NCBI GenBank assembly: GCA_003049485.1
Contig: PYST01000056.1
Coordinates: forward strand, 62,001 to 126,000
Length of the DNA: 64,000 nucleotides
Source: Ophioceras dolichostomum
Lineage: Eukaryota; Ascomycota; Sordariomycetes; Magnaporthales; Ophioceraceae
Direction of reading: 5' to 3'
Of this stretch, positions 1 through 12,490 are shown in pieces. The notes below the pieces were generated by a model. It saw only the letters and a list, made by a program, of their open reading frames with translations, had not been told where the DNA came from and did not search any database. The position numbers and the translations under genes were made by a program. Every line of letters starts with the position of its first letter. Position 1 is the stretch's first letter.

Positions 1-3000
1 ATCACGGTTTAGACTCCTCCAGAAGTATCTGATTTCCCCCTTATTGTGCAGGAGCATCTCAGCATTAGCTGAAGCGTAGAGGCCCATGGTACATAATATG
101 GACTTGAGCAACAAGCTGGCATACGAAGGAGCATGCGGGCTCCTTCTTTCAGCTCTCCTTTTCTTTCCCCTCAATTCTCCTTCCTTGAGTAGCTCCGTTG
201 TTGCTCTTCGGATGCATCTCCTTGCCCTTGCTTTTACAAGGCAGGCCCCATTAGTAGGCATATAATTATAAGCTGAGGAGCGCGGCTATTAGCTTCTACA
301 AGACTCTCCCGTCAGATGATTCAAGGCTGGTTGGTTGAACTCGCGTCGTTAGATGCTCCTCTCTGCTTCGTCTCGAAACTATCCGCTTTCCCTCCTTATC
401 CCCATTGTTGGTCGTGCGTGGCGATTGCTATTAGTTGACCATCCGCCGACAGACCAGGATGGTCATGCCTGTCAACCGTATTATCTCTACAGCCCAGGGA
501 CGTACCCTAGGTGCTTACCTATGTACCTTGCATGCTTGCCTACCTGGGCGCTTGGGCAAGTCATCCCCACCATCGCGCCGTCCAGTTCATTGCACCATGT
601 TCAGGTGGCATCACCTAGCGACCCTTCCTGCTCTCATCCGGCCAGCATCCCACTAGTTGACTGTCGGCGACATCTTACAAGTTAAAGTATAGGTTCAGAG
701 GTCCACGTATCCCGGCAAGCGAGCACCAGGTGCTCTGGCCGGCTCCGGATGTACATCATTGTGATAGAAGAGGGATCAGGCAGGCTCCCTCCCGCGAACT
801 CTCTGGCTCCTGGCAGAACAGCGAGCTTCGCGGTAAGTCAGGCATGTGATATTGGGATTCTACCTAGGTACCTATTGATGGCTGGCTGCCTGTGCGGTCG
901 GTTGTCGCGTCTCCATGTGGCTGGTTTGATGATTTTGTCGAATGACCATCAAGGCGTCGGCTCTTCGGCTGCCGCCGCCCTTGTCACTCCCTTGGTGATG
1001 AGGACGGTAAACACAAGTTTAGGTAAGTAAGACGGAACGCGATCCCCGGCGGATTACTCCGGGGTCGGTAGGGACGGGGAAGGGAGGGACCTTGACGAAC
1101 AAAGAGCAAAGCGCCCAAATCGAAATTTTGGGAGGAATGACGAAGGATGGCGGTGAGGTCAACAAAGGGCCTACTGTTAGCCGTTACGCTTCCACCACCC
1201 TGACCTTTTGGGCGGCGGCGGCGGTTGCATTTGGGGGAGCTCGGCGCCGACGGCGGCTGGAAGCTCGGGAAATTCAAGCTTCACAAAGGAGGCTCAAGGC
1301 TGTGTGGCCCTATGTCCACATGCCCTCGCTCCCGCTGGCCAAAAGAATGACTCGGAACTTCGGGTTCACCAGGATTTTTTTTTTTAGCTCGTTTTTTTAT
1401 ATTTTTTGTCATGAGATCTAGACTCTGGACAATAGGCACAGAGCTACCCATTTTCTTTGTTCGGAGATCGGAGCTCGGGAGGTACCAGTTGGCTCCGACT
1501 CCGAGAAGAGCGGAACCCTCCGTAGTGTAAGTGGAGGGAGGGCCTTCTGACTGGGAGCAACATGAAGAGCATCGTCATCTCACCTGCTTTACCGATGAGT
1601 TCTTTTTTTCTTTCTTTTTTTTTTCTTTTGCGTTCAAAAGATTGTACCTTATTTACCCTTTCCAGGTCGGGGGTAGGCGTTGGAGGAAGACAGGACGAGA
1701 ATCGGCGAGGTTATTACAGAGGGTCGTGCCCCAGTTTGGTCAGGCAGGTCTAAAAAGCTCAGTCATCGGAAGCGAGGAAAGCGGCTCGAGTCTTGGCATA
1801 AGACGACGATAACGATGACGACGAACCCTGCCATTCGTGGTTGTCCTCACCCCACGTCGCCTTCCCGTCCTCCGCCGCTCGCCCTTAGTCTTCGTCGCCT
1901 CAGGTGTTCACGACAATACTCCTACTTGATGCGCCCTATCCCGTCTGCGGCTGAGCCAGCCAATAATGATAAACACAACAGATGCCGAGGGCCAAGGCGT
2001 AGCTGGGTTGGTGAATGTAGATGTGGCATGGCGTGGCATCGCACATGCCTCCTCTACCTCCTCTTTGGGACAGTTCGGGAGATATGGTCTTTTCACCAAC
2101 GTTTGCAACGTGGCTTCTTCCTTCCAATCGCCCAATTCTTCCTGCCTTACATGTACGGAATAACTCCCGGTTTAAAATCGTTGCCTCTCCTCACCGGATG
2201 CCGCGCGGTAGGAAACCGATCGGGATCAGTTGTGGTGGTGGAGTCTGTCCATCTGGGCGGCCGCGCGGGTCAGACCGGCATAACGACTGCCCGCCCCGGC
2301 CTACTTGATCTAGGCCGTCCGTGTGCCAGTGTGATCATTAACTCGTGGTAGAGAAACCACAAAAGGACTGCCCCAACAGCGAAATTGGCATCATGGCGCG
2401 ACCTACAGAAACCTCAGGTTCGTACACCTACATCATTCCTCACCCAGCCGTCTTCTGCATATGCAGGCAGGGTCATCCTCTCAACTGTTCTTTTGTCGTC
2501 ACACGTCCCTCCTCTCACCCCTCACACCTCCCTTTGTCAGGACGGGAGAGTGACAGAGACAAGATTCCAATCCTGTCTGTCCTGACTGATGATGATAGAG
2601 ATGCCGCCCAAGCATGCTTGATGCTTGGGGCATACATGCATGTCTGCCGCTGGGAAGCCTACTGTGTGCTGTGTGTGTGTGTGTGATGTCCGATAATGCC
2701 TGGTGGTGACCCGCTGTCTGATCTGTAGGTAGCTGACTGGCATCCACTGAACTTGTATGTCGTCCGCCGTCGCGGCCGCGCTGACCGCTTCTGGTTTCGA
2801 GAAACATCCTGCAACTTGGACATGCATGCAAATTAGTCTGGCGGCGGAGTTAAGGTCTGAGTTGCATCTGATGCCTCTCTACGCCGCACAGCTCCCTGTT
2901 CCATCCCTGACATCAACCTGCTGTAGAGAAGAGGATCGTGAACCACAGGATATGAAAGTGGAATGGAGATAAGGGGTTTTGCAAGGGGAGATGTTTCGTC

Positions 3001-3664
3001 TGTCTATTCGCTCCTCCACCCTAACTACCTAAATCTTAATATCATCCAGGGAGCAACAACTCCAGAGTCGTCCACCTCTGAAAGGCGGTGATGTACCTGC
3101 CGTGGCCCCCCTTTCCCAAACCCCCCTGACCCATTATAAATCATATTTTTGCTTTGTTATGAAAGAAAAGCCCCCGTTATTATACATTTCCGTCCTTGCT
3201 TTCTGGCCTGCCTGGTCGTAAGCGGGAAAGATGGAAAGAGTGCCATAGAAAGGAGAGAGACAGAGAGAGATCCTAGAAAATATGTAGCTATCAGATCCGA
3301 GAGAGCCTATCCATCCATCCATCCAAGAAATTAAGAAAGAAAAAACTCCTCCAAGTGAAAAAAATAACCAACATCTGTACCTTGTTTCCGCAACGTCCAA
3401 TATCATTCCTCCATCCGTCCGTCCATCATCGGTCCGACGTGAGCTGTAGGTAGAGACTACCTCAGTAGTGAAAGTCAGGGCGAAATCGTACCGTTACAAT
3501 CCAGCCTTGCCTGCACAGAATGGGGGCTGAGCGGGGAGCAAAGAAGTCCATGGAAAAAGAAACCCGGGTCAGCAAAAACAAACCCCGAATTGGGTCCTAA
3601 GGTATTTTATGCGTCCTCCATTCTGTTCCCCCAGTGAGTCCCAGTAAACAAGCCTCGCCGCGCC
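1..3664. other. Intergenic, no supported gene
   Basis: Several ORFs of 60-223 codons occur on both strands, but none has a recognisable domain, consistent splice signals or a protein-like composition. The stretch contains T-rich runs (about 1375-1400 and 1600-1625) and a short GT repeat at 2671-2685. It lies 3' of the transcription factor gene that ends at 3665, so part of its right edge is probably that gene's 3' UTR. Confidence 0.6.
2671..2685. repeat. GT dinucleotide microsatellite
   Basis: A run of about seven GT units is read directly from the sequence, directly preceded by a shorter imperfect TGTG stretch. It lies in non-coding DNA. Confidence 0.8.
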
Positions 3665-6371
3665 CTACCACTCGGTGGATGGCCCCACCCCGAATGCCCC
3701 AAACGTGGTGGGCATCGGGTTGTGGTTTGGGTCAGAGACCTGGGTGAGATGTCCTGGTGGGACTGGGTTCCCAGGCGCACCCGCACTGGCGCCGCCTGTG
3801 GTAGCAGCAGCGGCGCCGGTGACGGTGACAGGCACGATGGGGTCGTGTACGCTGGTTGTGGTAGGTAGATTCATCGCGAACATGTCCCAGTCCGTTTCTA
3901 GATAGTTGCCCATGAAGTCGTCGAACGTGGGGTCGAGGCTCGCCGTCGGGTTTATCGGCTCGTGCTTGAGCAGGTCGGCGGGGATGACATTCACGCCAGG
4001 TCCGCCGGCACCACCGCCGCTGTGGTTGGCGCCGTTGCTGAGCACGTGGTTGTGGTTGGGGAGCTGGGAGTTCGACAGCATCGGCGTCTCGTCCTTGAGA
4101 TATTCTGGCGGGAGGGAGTTGCGAATGCGCTGTATGAAGTCCGGCGTCGGGGGGAGGACGCCAGTCTGCTGAAGGAGGTGGTTCTCGCGGACCCTCCAGG
4201 CCCTGGCCAGACAGGTAGCCAGCAGTAGACTCTCCTTGGTGTTGCCGGTGCCAATTTGGGTCAGCTCCGGGTGGAACTGCAAGATGCCCTCCATGGCGGA
4301 CCACGCACGCTCCACCAGCTTGCCCGAGGCCCGCGAGCACAACTGGTTGGCCACGAAGACGGGCACGTCCAGCTGGAATTGGAGCCTAGAGAACCAGAGG
4401 AAGCCATTGCGCGAGGCACGAACGTAGTTCTTCCCCGCCTGCTCGATCGCATTGACGCCAAGCTGGAAGAGGTGGTCGTTTTGGGTCGGTCTATTCGTGC
4501 CACTGGCCTCGAGCACTTCGTCGACCGACGGATTGAAAAAGTCTTGCAGCTTTTGAAGGATGAGCGATTTGAAGTCGACAGCATATTCGTGCAGTGGGCC
4601 TGCGGCCGGATCGCACCACCTGTCGAGCAGGTCCAGCAGGCTCCGGACTAGTTCATCCAGTAGTCCGCGGAACTCGACGAGCTGCTCTGGGGTCGGTCCT
4701 CCAGGGACCTTGGTGGCATCGAACCATGAGAAAAGGAATATCGGCTCCAGCACCGGCATTTCAGCGAGGAACCTGGAGACCCTGTTGGTCAACAGCACCA
4801 TAATCATCTCGGTGGGGCCGTCGCGGTCCTGGATCGGCTCCGTGGCTGACGGGTGTAAGTCGGCGTCGTTGACGTTCTTGGGCTCCTTGGCATCCCACCC
4901 GCGTGGGAGCAGCGAGTGGCCCAGTCCGGAGAAGATGCCGTACTTGGCGTCCAGAGACATGATCTGCCACCAGAGCCGGCGTCTCATCTCCGTCTCGAAT
5001 GGGGAAAGCCCGAGCACCTCGCCGTCACGGTGCAGCCCCATCTTCTGGGCGATCCTGATCACGACGCCGTTGAGGATCCACGCCGCATGGCGGTTGTAAC
5101 GGCCCTGTAGAGAGATCTATGCCCATGGAATTCGACCAGATTCGGTCGCCGATCAGTTAATGTCCATCAGGTCTATAAGTCCACATATGGGTAGCTCCCT
5201 AGCTAGGTAGGTAGGTGACCCTTGACACGCTAGGTGTGACACATTGGCACGATAGGACTCACCAGATAGAGCACGAGCGCCTGAAGCGTCGTGATATCGT
5301 GTGTCTTGAGAAAGCCAATGCGCAACAGCGACGTCCGTACGCCTGCGGAGAAGCGTTGCAACGCGGCGTCGCGGGTGCATCCAAGCATGCCCTGGCACTC
5401 GTCTTCGGCGAGCGCAACCACGGCGAGGGTGTAGATGGAAAATAGCAGTGCCTCGATGTTTCGTGGCAAATTCTGTGAGCCGCTAGCCGCTTCCACCAGG
5501 TACGGCTGCATCGTAGGCACGTGTATGATCTTGATAAGCGGGTTCACGCGGTCGAGGAAGATTTGCCATAACCGGAACACGTGGGCAGGCGACGGCTGCA
5601 GGTCCGTCGTTGGGGCGGTCGTCTGTGGTGTCTCGCCGCCGAGCAGCAAGTCCCCGTTCGTGTCAGGAGTCAGGCTTTCCGAGGTGTCGTCTTCCGGGCT
5701 GGTGTCGTCGTTGTCGATGATCTCGCGCATGGCCTTCAGCTCATCGTGAATTGTGACGATCAGGTACGAGTCGATGAAGCGCACTGTGCCGTCTTCGTTG
5801 ACAAGCTTGCCCCGAGGCTTCCATGGCTCAGCCGCCGCCGAGACGCTCCTGGGCTCAGTCTTGATTACAGGGCTGTTCTCGTAGCTGGGGAGAGCATCGG
5901 GCGACTTGGACGGCGAAGTGGAGTTTCCATCGTCGGGAGCTTTGCCCTCTGTCGAGTACTCTCTCAAGAGCTCCTCACATCGCGCTAGTCTCTCCTGGAG
6001 ATCCTGGTTCGGCCGTCGCCGCTTTCGAGCCGGGGCTGGTGTGCTAGGAGTGCACTGGACGTTGGCCTACGGAATGGGAGCGAGCGCATGGCTGTTAGAC
6101 ATACGGGTGCTTCTTGTTCCCCGGATTACGTGGGTGTAATGTGGGAGGCAGCATACCTTCAGGCAGTTCGCGCAAGGGAATGACCGATCGCATTTCTATG
6201 AGAGACAGCGGCGACATGAAGCAATTGTTAGAATTTGCGCTGGCAGTAGTTGCGAAGGGAGAAGCACCATGAGGAGAGAAGCAGGCGCACGATTTTGCGA
6301 TGCTGGCACAAGACGCAAGCTAAGATGCGGGGCGTCTTGTTCGTTGACGCGGTGCTCGGCGCAAGCGACAT
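3665..6371 (-). CDS. Zn2Cys6 fungal transcription factor
   Basis: Probable nuclear DNA-binding regulator of about 787 aa in four exons: 6371-6291, 6195-6157, 6066-5263 and 5104-3665. The binuclear zinc cluster is assembled only after splicing. Exon 1 gives CVLCQHRKI, exon 2 (39 nt) gives KCDRSFPCANCLK, and exon 3 starts ANVQC. Together these give the canonical spacing C-x2-C-x6-C-x5-C-x2-C-x6-C. A basic linker (ARKRRRPNQ) and a short leucine-containing coiled segment follow. The fungal-specific regulatory domain (PF04082 type) covers the end of exon 3 and the start of exon 4, including RIAQKMGLHRDGE and RRRLWWQIMSLD. The C-terminus is rich in Pro, Gly, Ala and Thr. Intron 1 has a CTAAC branch point and all splice phases agree. 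The first in-frame ATG before the zinc cluster was chosen as start. Target genes are unknown; the divergent neighbour is homoaconitase, but 1.7 kb separates them. Confidence 0.9.
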
Positions 6372-8058
6372 TCTGACAGCGGCCTGTGTTCGTTCTAACA
6401 AGTATGAGGTTCACGGAAGGCCCGGCTCAGTCGCGTTGCCACGCATTTCCTTGCCTTGCCTCCCCAATATGCGGAATGTCGACGTGCGTGTTCCGGCTTA
6501 TGTGTTGTGGTGGGTGGGAAATGGAAATGGGAGTGACAGGGAAAAAAGCGAAAAAGGAGGGCCCCGAAGTTGCTGGTCAAGAAATTGTGTCTGGTCACCT
6601 AACTGACGGCGAAAGAAGTCCAAAAAATTATCGTGATGGACTATCAGCTACGACTAGAGAATGGAGAGGAAAGAAGAGTAATTTGAAAAGGAGCAGACGG
6701 GAATGAAGTCATGGAGACGATAAAGGATGTCTGTCATATGAAGAAGACAGGACAAAGACAAAAGGACGGGGATCCTGATGCTGGTGCATGGCCCCTCGTC
6801 AAAGAGGTGTCATGTTCACAGAGACGTATCGGCCGAAGCTTCTAGCCATTGCACCGCTGAGCTGGCGGGGTCCGCCCCTGAGAAGGGGTGATCCGCACGC
6901 CCAAGAGTCACAGCGCAGGCGGTACAGGGTCGTCGCTCACTCGCCTCAGAAGTTCGCCCTAGGCTGCCACTGACACCCACACTAGGCAGGGGTGTCGGTA
7001 CTCGGACCATCCGCCAGAATCCGAGTCTCCATCATCACGATCCAGGTGTGCAATGGCGCGTCAGGGGAGAAAGCACACTCCCTCACCCTCTGTCACTCCC
7101 TCCAAAGCAAAGCCTCGTGCCGATTCCCCCTCACTCCGGTCAACAACCCAATTCGAACCCAATTTTACCTCATCCATACCTACCTCTCCACCCCCAAACA
7201 GAACCAAAGAAGCTTAGCCCACCCAAGTTTCCGTGGGTTGGTAGCACAAAAAGAGGACGGCGGACGACTTCCACTCGAGGCCTCCGTCCAATCTCAACTC
7301 CAGGCTCATTCTCGGCGGTTGCCAGAGTCGCATCTCTTCGGTTGATGCTTACCGGAAAGGTTCAACCAGGGATTCTGCACAGCCTTCCATGAAATTGAAG
7401 CTTGCGTGTATCTACCTTTCCACCTCCTTGCCTGAAGGCTAGGTAGGGAAAGTCCCCTGAAAAGTTGAATCCTTTGTGAACAACCATGGAAGATTTACCT
7501 TTTTAGAATAGGTCTGGGGCAGGTCTACCTTAAAAGGTAGATAGGAGGTCTACATACAACTACGTGTGTCAGGGCGCGCCTTATTCTGGCCTGCATACCT
7601 ACTTGTGACGACGTCAATGATAGTAGGTCGATCACTGAGACCAGGTGAGAGCGGCCACTTGTGTTTTCGTATCCCGCGTATTGATGCCGGATACGAATTC
7701 GGCCGATGGGGTTAGAGTGATAGTGGGCGAGGTGTTTATCAGCACGTGCCGTGCCGAGTTCCAGAACAGCTTGCGTCACACGGCCGTCCAATCACAATGC
7801 TCCCAATTCGGCTCGAAACAGGGGTCATCCACCCCCACGAAGCTTTTTTTTTCCCCGTTGCACCGGGCAAGCTCCTGCAAGTCGCCGCATGATGGTCACC
7901 AAATCTAACCGCCAGAGAAGAAAGTCTAATTCTTGAACAGCGGAAGAAAACTGTGGGCTGACTGGCTGCTGTTGTTGCGGAGAGGTTCATCGTATGTCAG
8001 ACTGGAGTTAGCATGTCCAATTGCCAGTCGAGATAGTGCCAAAGATGCTCCCAGTGGT
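6372..8058. other. Divergent intergenic region, TF / homoaconitase
   Basis: Upstream DNA of two divergent genes. No coding region is supported. An inverted repeat with 7-bp arms (CTACCTT-AA-AAGGTAG) lies near 7527-7542 and is one instance of the AGGT/ACCT motif seen throughout the intergenic DNA. A CCAAT pentamer occurs near 7787. No TGACTCA-type amino-acid-control site was seen close to the homoaconitase start. Confidence 0.5.
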
Positions 8059-10586
8059 ATGTGCAACACTCAACTGCTCCGACGTCGGCGGCTCTCCTTC
8101 CCCGCTGACAAGTGAACTTTCGTGCAAGGCACAACACGCCGTCAACTGCGAAGAGTAGAAGGCTAAGAACAAACGCGCATTGGTCCAATGACATATAGGA
8201 ACGAAGCCTCGCGTCCATCGCCAGGTGGTGCCATCGACGACCCCCAGTTCTCCCGCGACACTACGCCAGGAGGTTAAGCGGGACGCCCGCTTCGAGACAG
8301 CACAATGCCTTCCACTCGCAGCTCGAGAACTCGTCCCCGTCGATCCTATCCTCACTGAACACGCCCGCCACTGCCGCGCAGTCGGGATCCGGCACGGCGC
8401 AGACCCTGACGGAGAAGATCGTGCAGAGGTATTCGGTCGGACTGGCAGCCGGGAAGAGGGTCAAGGCCGGCGACTACGTCACGTTGTCGCCGCACCACTG
8501 CATGACCCACGACAACTCGTGGCCCGTGGCGCTCAAGTTCATGTCGATCGGCGCGTCCAAGATCCACGACAACCAGCAGGTGGTCATGACGCTCGACCAC
8601 GACGTGCAGAACAAGAGCGAGGCGAACCTCAAGAAGTACCGGCAGATAGAGGAGTTCGCTGGGAAACACGGCGTCGACTTTTACCCGGCCGGCCGCGGCA
8701 TCGGCCACCAGATCATGGTCGAGGAGGGCTACGCCTGGCCGGGCACCGTGACGGTCGCGTCGGACAGCCACAGCAACATGTACGGAGGCGTGGGCTGCCT
8801 GGGCACGCCCATGGTGCGCACCGACGCCGCCAGCATCTGGGCCACCGGCCGCACTTGGTGGCAGATCCCGCCTATCGCGAGGGTGACCCTGACCGGCATC
8901 CTGCCGCCGGGCGTGACGGGGAAGGACGTCATCGTGGCCCTCTGCGGCCTGTTCAACAACGATGAGGTGCTGAACCACGCCATCGAGTTCACCGGCTCCG
9001 AGGAGACCATGCGCAGCATCCCCGTCGACCACCGCCTCACCATCGCCAACATGACCACCGAGTGGGGCGCCCTGACGGGTCTGTTCCCCATCGACTCCGT
9101 GCTGCAGGCTTGGCTGCGCGCCAAGGCCACTACCTCGGCCATGTACGGCGAGGGCCGCGGCGCCTTCACCCACGACAAGGTCGACGCCCTCCTCCAGAAC
9201 CAGCTGAGGGCCGACCCAGGCGCCACGTACGCCAAGTCGTTGTACCTGAACCTGTCGACGCTGGCCCCTTTCGTCGCGGGCCCCAACTCCGTCAAGGTGG
9301 CCACGCCACTGCGAGACCTCGAAGCCCAGAACATCAAACTCGACAAGGCGTACCTCGTCTCCTGCACCAACTCGCGCGCCTCAGACCTGGCCGCCGCCGC
9401 CCAGGTCTTCAGGCAGGCGACGGAAGCCGCGGGGCCGGGCAGCCCGCCCTCCAAGATCGCGCCCGGGGTGAAGTTCTACATCGCCGCGGCGTCGATCCCG
9501 GAGCAGAAGACCGCCGAGGAGACCGGCGACTGGCAGGTGCTCCTCGACGCCGGCGCTGAGCCGCTGCCAGCCGGTTGCGGTCCGTGTATAGGATTGGGCA
9601 CGGGGCTGCTCGAGCCCGGCGAGGTGGGTATCAGCGCCAGCAACCGCAACTTCAAGGGCCGCATGGGCTCGACGGACGCGAAGGCGTACCTGGCCAGCCC
9701 GGAGGTCGTCGCCGCCAGCGCGATGCTGGGGCGGATCGCGGGGCCCGGCTGGTACCAGAAGCCCGACGGCGTCGAGAAGGTCATCATCGGGGAGGGCAGC
9801 GGCGACGAGGTCCACGACAAGGCGGCCAGCGTCGAGGATGCGCTCGCCAAGCTCCTCGCCGATGCGGAGGGCATGATCGCGGGGGCCGAGGCGGAACTCG
9901 GTGGAGAAAACAACAGTACTTCTTCTCCCTCAACAGGAGCAAGAGCAGCAGAGCCAGAGCCACAAGAGGAAGAAGGAGAAGGAGACTCCCTCACCGAGAT
10001 CCTCCCCGGCTTCCCCGAGAAGGTCGAGGGCGAGATCGTCTTCTGCGACGCCGATAACATCAACACGGACGGCATCTACCCGGGCAAGTACACGTACCAG
10101 GACAACGTGTCCCAGGAGAAGATGGCCGAGGTCTGTATGGAGAACTACGACTCATCCTTCGGGTCCGTCGCGCGCGCCGGCGACATCCTGGTGGCCGGGT
10201 TCAACTTCGGCTGCGGCTCCTCGCGCGAGCAGGCGGCGACCGCCATCCTGGCCAGGCAGATCCCGTTGGTCGTGGCGGGCTCGTTCGGCAACATCTTCAG
10301 CCGCAACAGCATCAACAACGCGCTCATGGGCGTCGAGGTGCCTAGGCTCGTGCAGAGGTTGCGGGAGACGTTCGGGGGAGGCAAAGACAAGGAGGTGACG
10401 ACCACGCTGACGCGCAGGACCGGCTGGACGCTGAAGTGGGACGTCAGGAGGAGTAGAGTCACCGTCACGGAGGGGGCCGGGGGGGAGACCTGGAGCCAGA
10501 AGGTCGGTGAGCTGCCGCCTAATGTGCAGGAGATCATTGCCAAGGGAGGGTTGGAAGAGTGGGTTAAGAGCCAGATTGGGGCTTGA
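8059..10586 (+). CDS. Homoaconitase, mitochondrial
   Basis: Lyase of the alpha-aminoadipate lysine pathway that hydrates cis-homoaconitate to homoisocitrate in the mitochondrial matrix, using a 4Fe-4S cluster. The main exon (about 8270-10586) encodes the aconitase-fold domains with motifs SPHHCMTHDNS and ASDSHSNMYGG. Cluster ligands lie in VSCTNS (Cys about 383) and GCGPCIG (Cys about 454 and 457). The C-terminal swivel domain includes NFGCGSSREQA. The frame is open upstream only to a stop at 8196 and has no ATG, so exon 1 must be spliced on. The best candidate is 8059-8111, encoding an Arg-rich MCNTQLLRRRRLSF leader, joined to acceptor 8269 in phase; the model is then 789 aa. That donor (GTGAAC) is weak, so the 5' end is tentative although the identity is not. 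The interdomain linker carries an acidic, A-rich insertion near 9900-9990. Confidence 0.93.
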
Positions 10587-11056
10587 GAGGGCATTATGCG
10601 CAGGTTCAGGAAAGCGAAAAGAGAGCAAAAAAGAAGACATGCCGAAAAGTTGATACGGTTGTACATAGGGCGTATACCCAGACGAGATACCGACCTACGA
10701 ACGCGAGGGCGGAATGGTTATAAAACGAGGCTTCCACCGACCCGCCAGCCGACGCTGTATGCACGCCAGGTCACGCAGGCTGCTTCCCGTGTAAATCCGG
10801 TTCTTTCGATTGTAGAGAAAAGGGAGGGGAATTTTTCTAATTTGCAGTTCTGACGCCTTCATTCATCAACATCAAGCTCGCCATGGACCCCCGTTGTTCT
10901 TTCCCACAAGGCCGGCCGGCTTTTACTTTATCAGGTCGGTAAACACCAATGCTGGAAGATGAGCAGCGTCTTCTGTCTCCTACTCCTTATTGTGTTCTTG
11001 CACAGGGCACGCACTGTGGCACGAAATAGAAGCGACTGATAAAAGCAAACCTCTTT
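10587..11056. other. Convergent intergenic region
   Basis: Non-coding DNA between the 3' ends of homoaconitase (+) and the small membrane protein gene (-). It should hold both 3' UTRs. No further feature is seen. Confidence 0.6.
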
Positions 11057-11518
11057 TTACCTATTCTGACTCTGGCCCTTCTGCTGTTCATCCGCCTTCT
11101 TCTTCCGTCCCGGCCGTCTCGACGGGACTATGTAGTCAAGCTCCCACAGCTCCCCGGAGTGGACTCCCTCCTCAATCTCTCTAACCCGAAAACCCCCGCG
11201 ACTACCACCACCCGACATCATCCTCCTCGCAGCATCTTCTCGACTCTTTCGTTCTCGTTCCCTCTGATGACCCTCCTGCTCTCGGTCTTGGTCCGTCATC
11301 TCTCCTCCTTGGTTTCTGTCTCCTCTTCCTTCAGTAGCTATTGGTGGAGGACCTAATGGTGCAGGCAGGCCAAGACGGCGCTGACCATCACGGTTCGCCG
11401 CCCTCCTCCTCCCCACGCAGATGACGTACAGAATTATGATCTTATCCAGAATTAGCGCCGCGACTAGGAAGGATATGAGGAAGTATCCCCCCGCGAAATA
11501 GGAGGCGTCGGCCGGCAT
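11057..11518 (-). CDS. Small single-pass membrane protein, hypothetical
   Basis: A 153-aa uninterrupted ORF with a true ATG. Residues about 9-33 form one strong hydrophobic helix (GGYFLISFLVAALILDKIII, then LYVICV) followed by an RRR stop-transfer cluster. The rest is a charged, disordered tail rich in Arg, Glu, Gln and Gly, ending in a basic KKK-containing segment. The layout suggests a short N-terminal segment outside or in the lumen and a cytosolic tail (N-out, C-in). No family is recognised. The gene-like points are the sharp hydrophobic/charged boundary and a start placed directly before the helix. The low-complexity tail is the main reason for caution; an undetected intron could change the C-terminus. 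Confidence 0.5.
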   Translation of the reverse strand: MPADASYFAGGYFLISFLVAALILDKIIILYVICVGRRRAANRDGQRRLGLPAPLGPPPIATEGRGDRNQGGEMTDQDREQEGHQRERERKSREDAARRMMSGGGSRGGFRVREIEEGVHSGELWELDYIVPSRRPGRKKKADEQQKGQSQNR

Positions 11519-12490
11519 TCCCCTCCTCCTCCTCCTCCTCCCTTCTTGGTCAGGTCGATGGCCCCGGGGCGGCAGGAATGTTGGCTTGTCGAGGGGTGTG
11601 TGCTGTGATTCACGACCGAGACCGCTTGAAAGGTGACGAGGTCAGTTAAATTCGGCTGCTTTGGGGGAGTGGGAGAAGAAGCTATGGACGGGATGCGCAC
11701 GGGGTGGGTTGGGTTCGGCTGGGTCGTTGGTTGTTTATATCTGGTACCTACCTGCTTTATCTCGATGAATAACGAGCACGCGGTGTAGATTCTACAGAAG
11801 AGATCGCCATAACTTTGCAGCCGTTGGTATATAGGTAGCTCGGTTGTCGGCTTGCCCCGTTGCGGTGAGTGAGTGAGTATTGATGGGTGCTGTGGAATGG
11901 ACGTTGGGCGGTCGACTCTATTTTTGCTTTCTCCTTGTGAGGTGAATGAATCTGTCCGTTCCCGTAACCAGGCCAGCTCGATCTTCTCGGAGAAAACTAG
12001 AAGCGCTAGAAATTGTGCCCGCCTGTTTCACGGTTGGGCTAGCGATGGCTCGAGGCGGCGGCGGACGTTTGACGCGCCTCTCCTGTTATGATGCCCCCCC
12101 CATTTTTCTAGAAACTCGTGTGCAGCAAATGTCGGGAAACGAATTTCGGTTGTATTTATTTGTGGGAAGTTTTCTAGAAGCCCCCGTCACTTCCTCCACG
12201 TGATGCTAGGAGCTACGTAGATGTAAACAAAGGCATTGTCTGTAGCTCGTGATTGTGCTGCGTCGATTGGTGCCCACTAGTTGGCAACCACTGCCTTGTG
12301 CGAACGCGCCACTACGAGTGATTGGCATTGTTCAGCGCCCTCTCAACCAAACATAGAGGGACGTGTGGCTCAGGGCGTCCAAAGATGAGGAATCATTGCC
12401 ATTCTATCATAAATCGCTTGGGTCTATATCGCTGTCCCATTGTCGTAAAAACGACGTGATCAAAGACGTCTATGTACCTGTGGCGAAGCA
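11519..12490. other. Intergenic region with a CACGTGA element
   Basis: DNA between the start of the small membrane protein gene and the stop of the PAQR gene, both on the minus strand. A GGA/TCC triplet run (11520-11542) lies just 5' of the membrane protein start. A CACGTGA E-box-like element occurs near 12197-12203. No ORF here is protein-like. Confidence 0.5.

Noticed and set aside
1680..2351. 223-codon plus ORF in the left intergenic region
   Set aside because: No domain, mixed composition, no splice context and many overlapping ORFs of similar quality.
8352..9173. 273-codon minus ORF inside homoaconitase
   Set aside because: Antisense shadow; the plus strand has the aconitase motifs and cluster cysteines.
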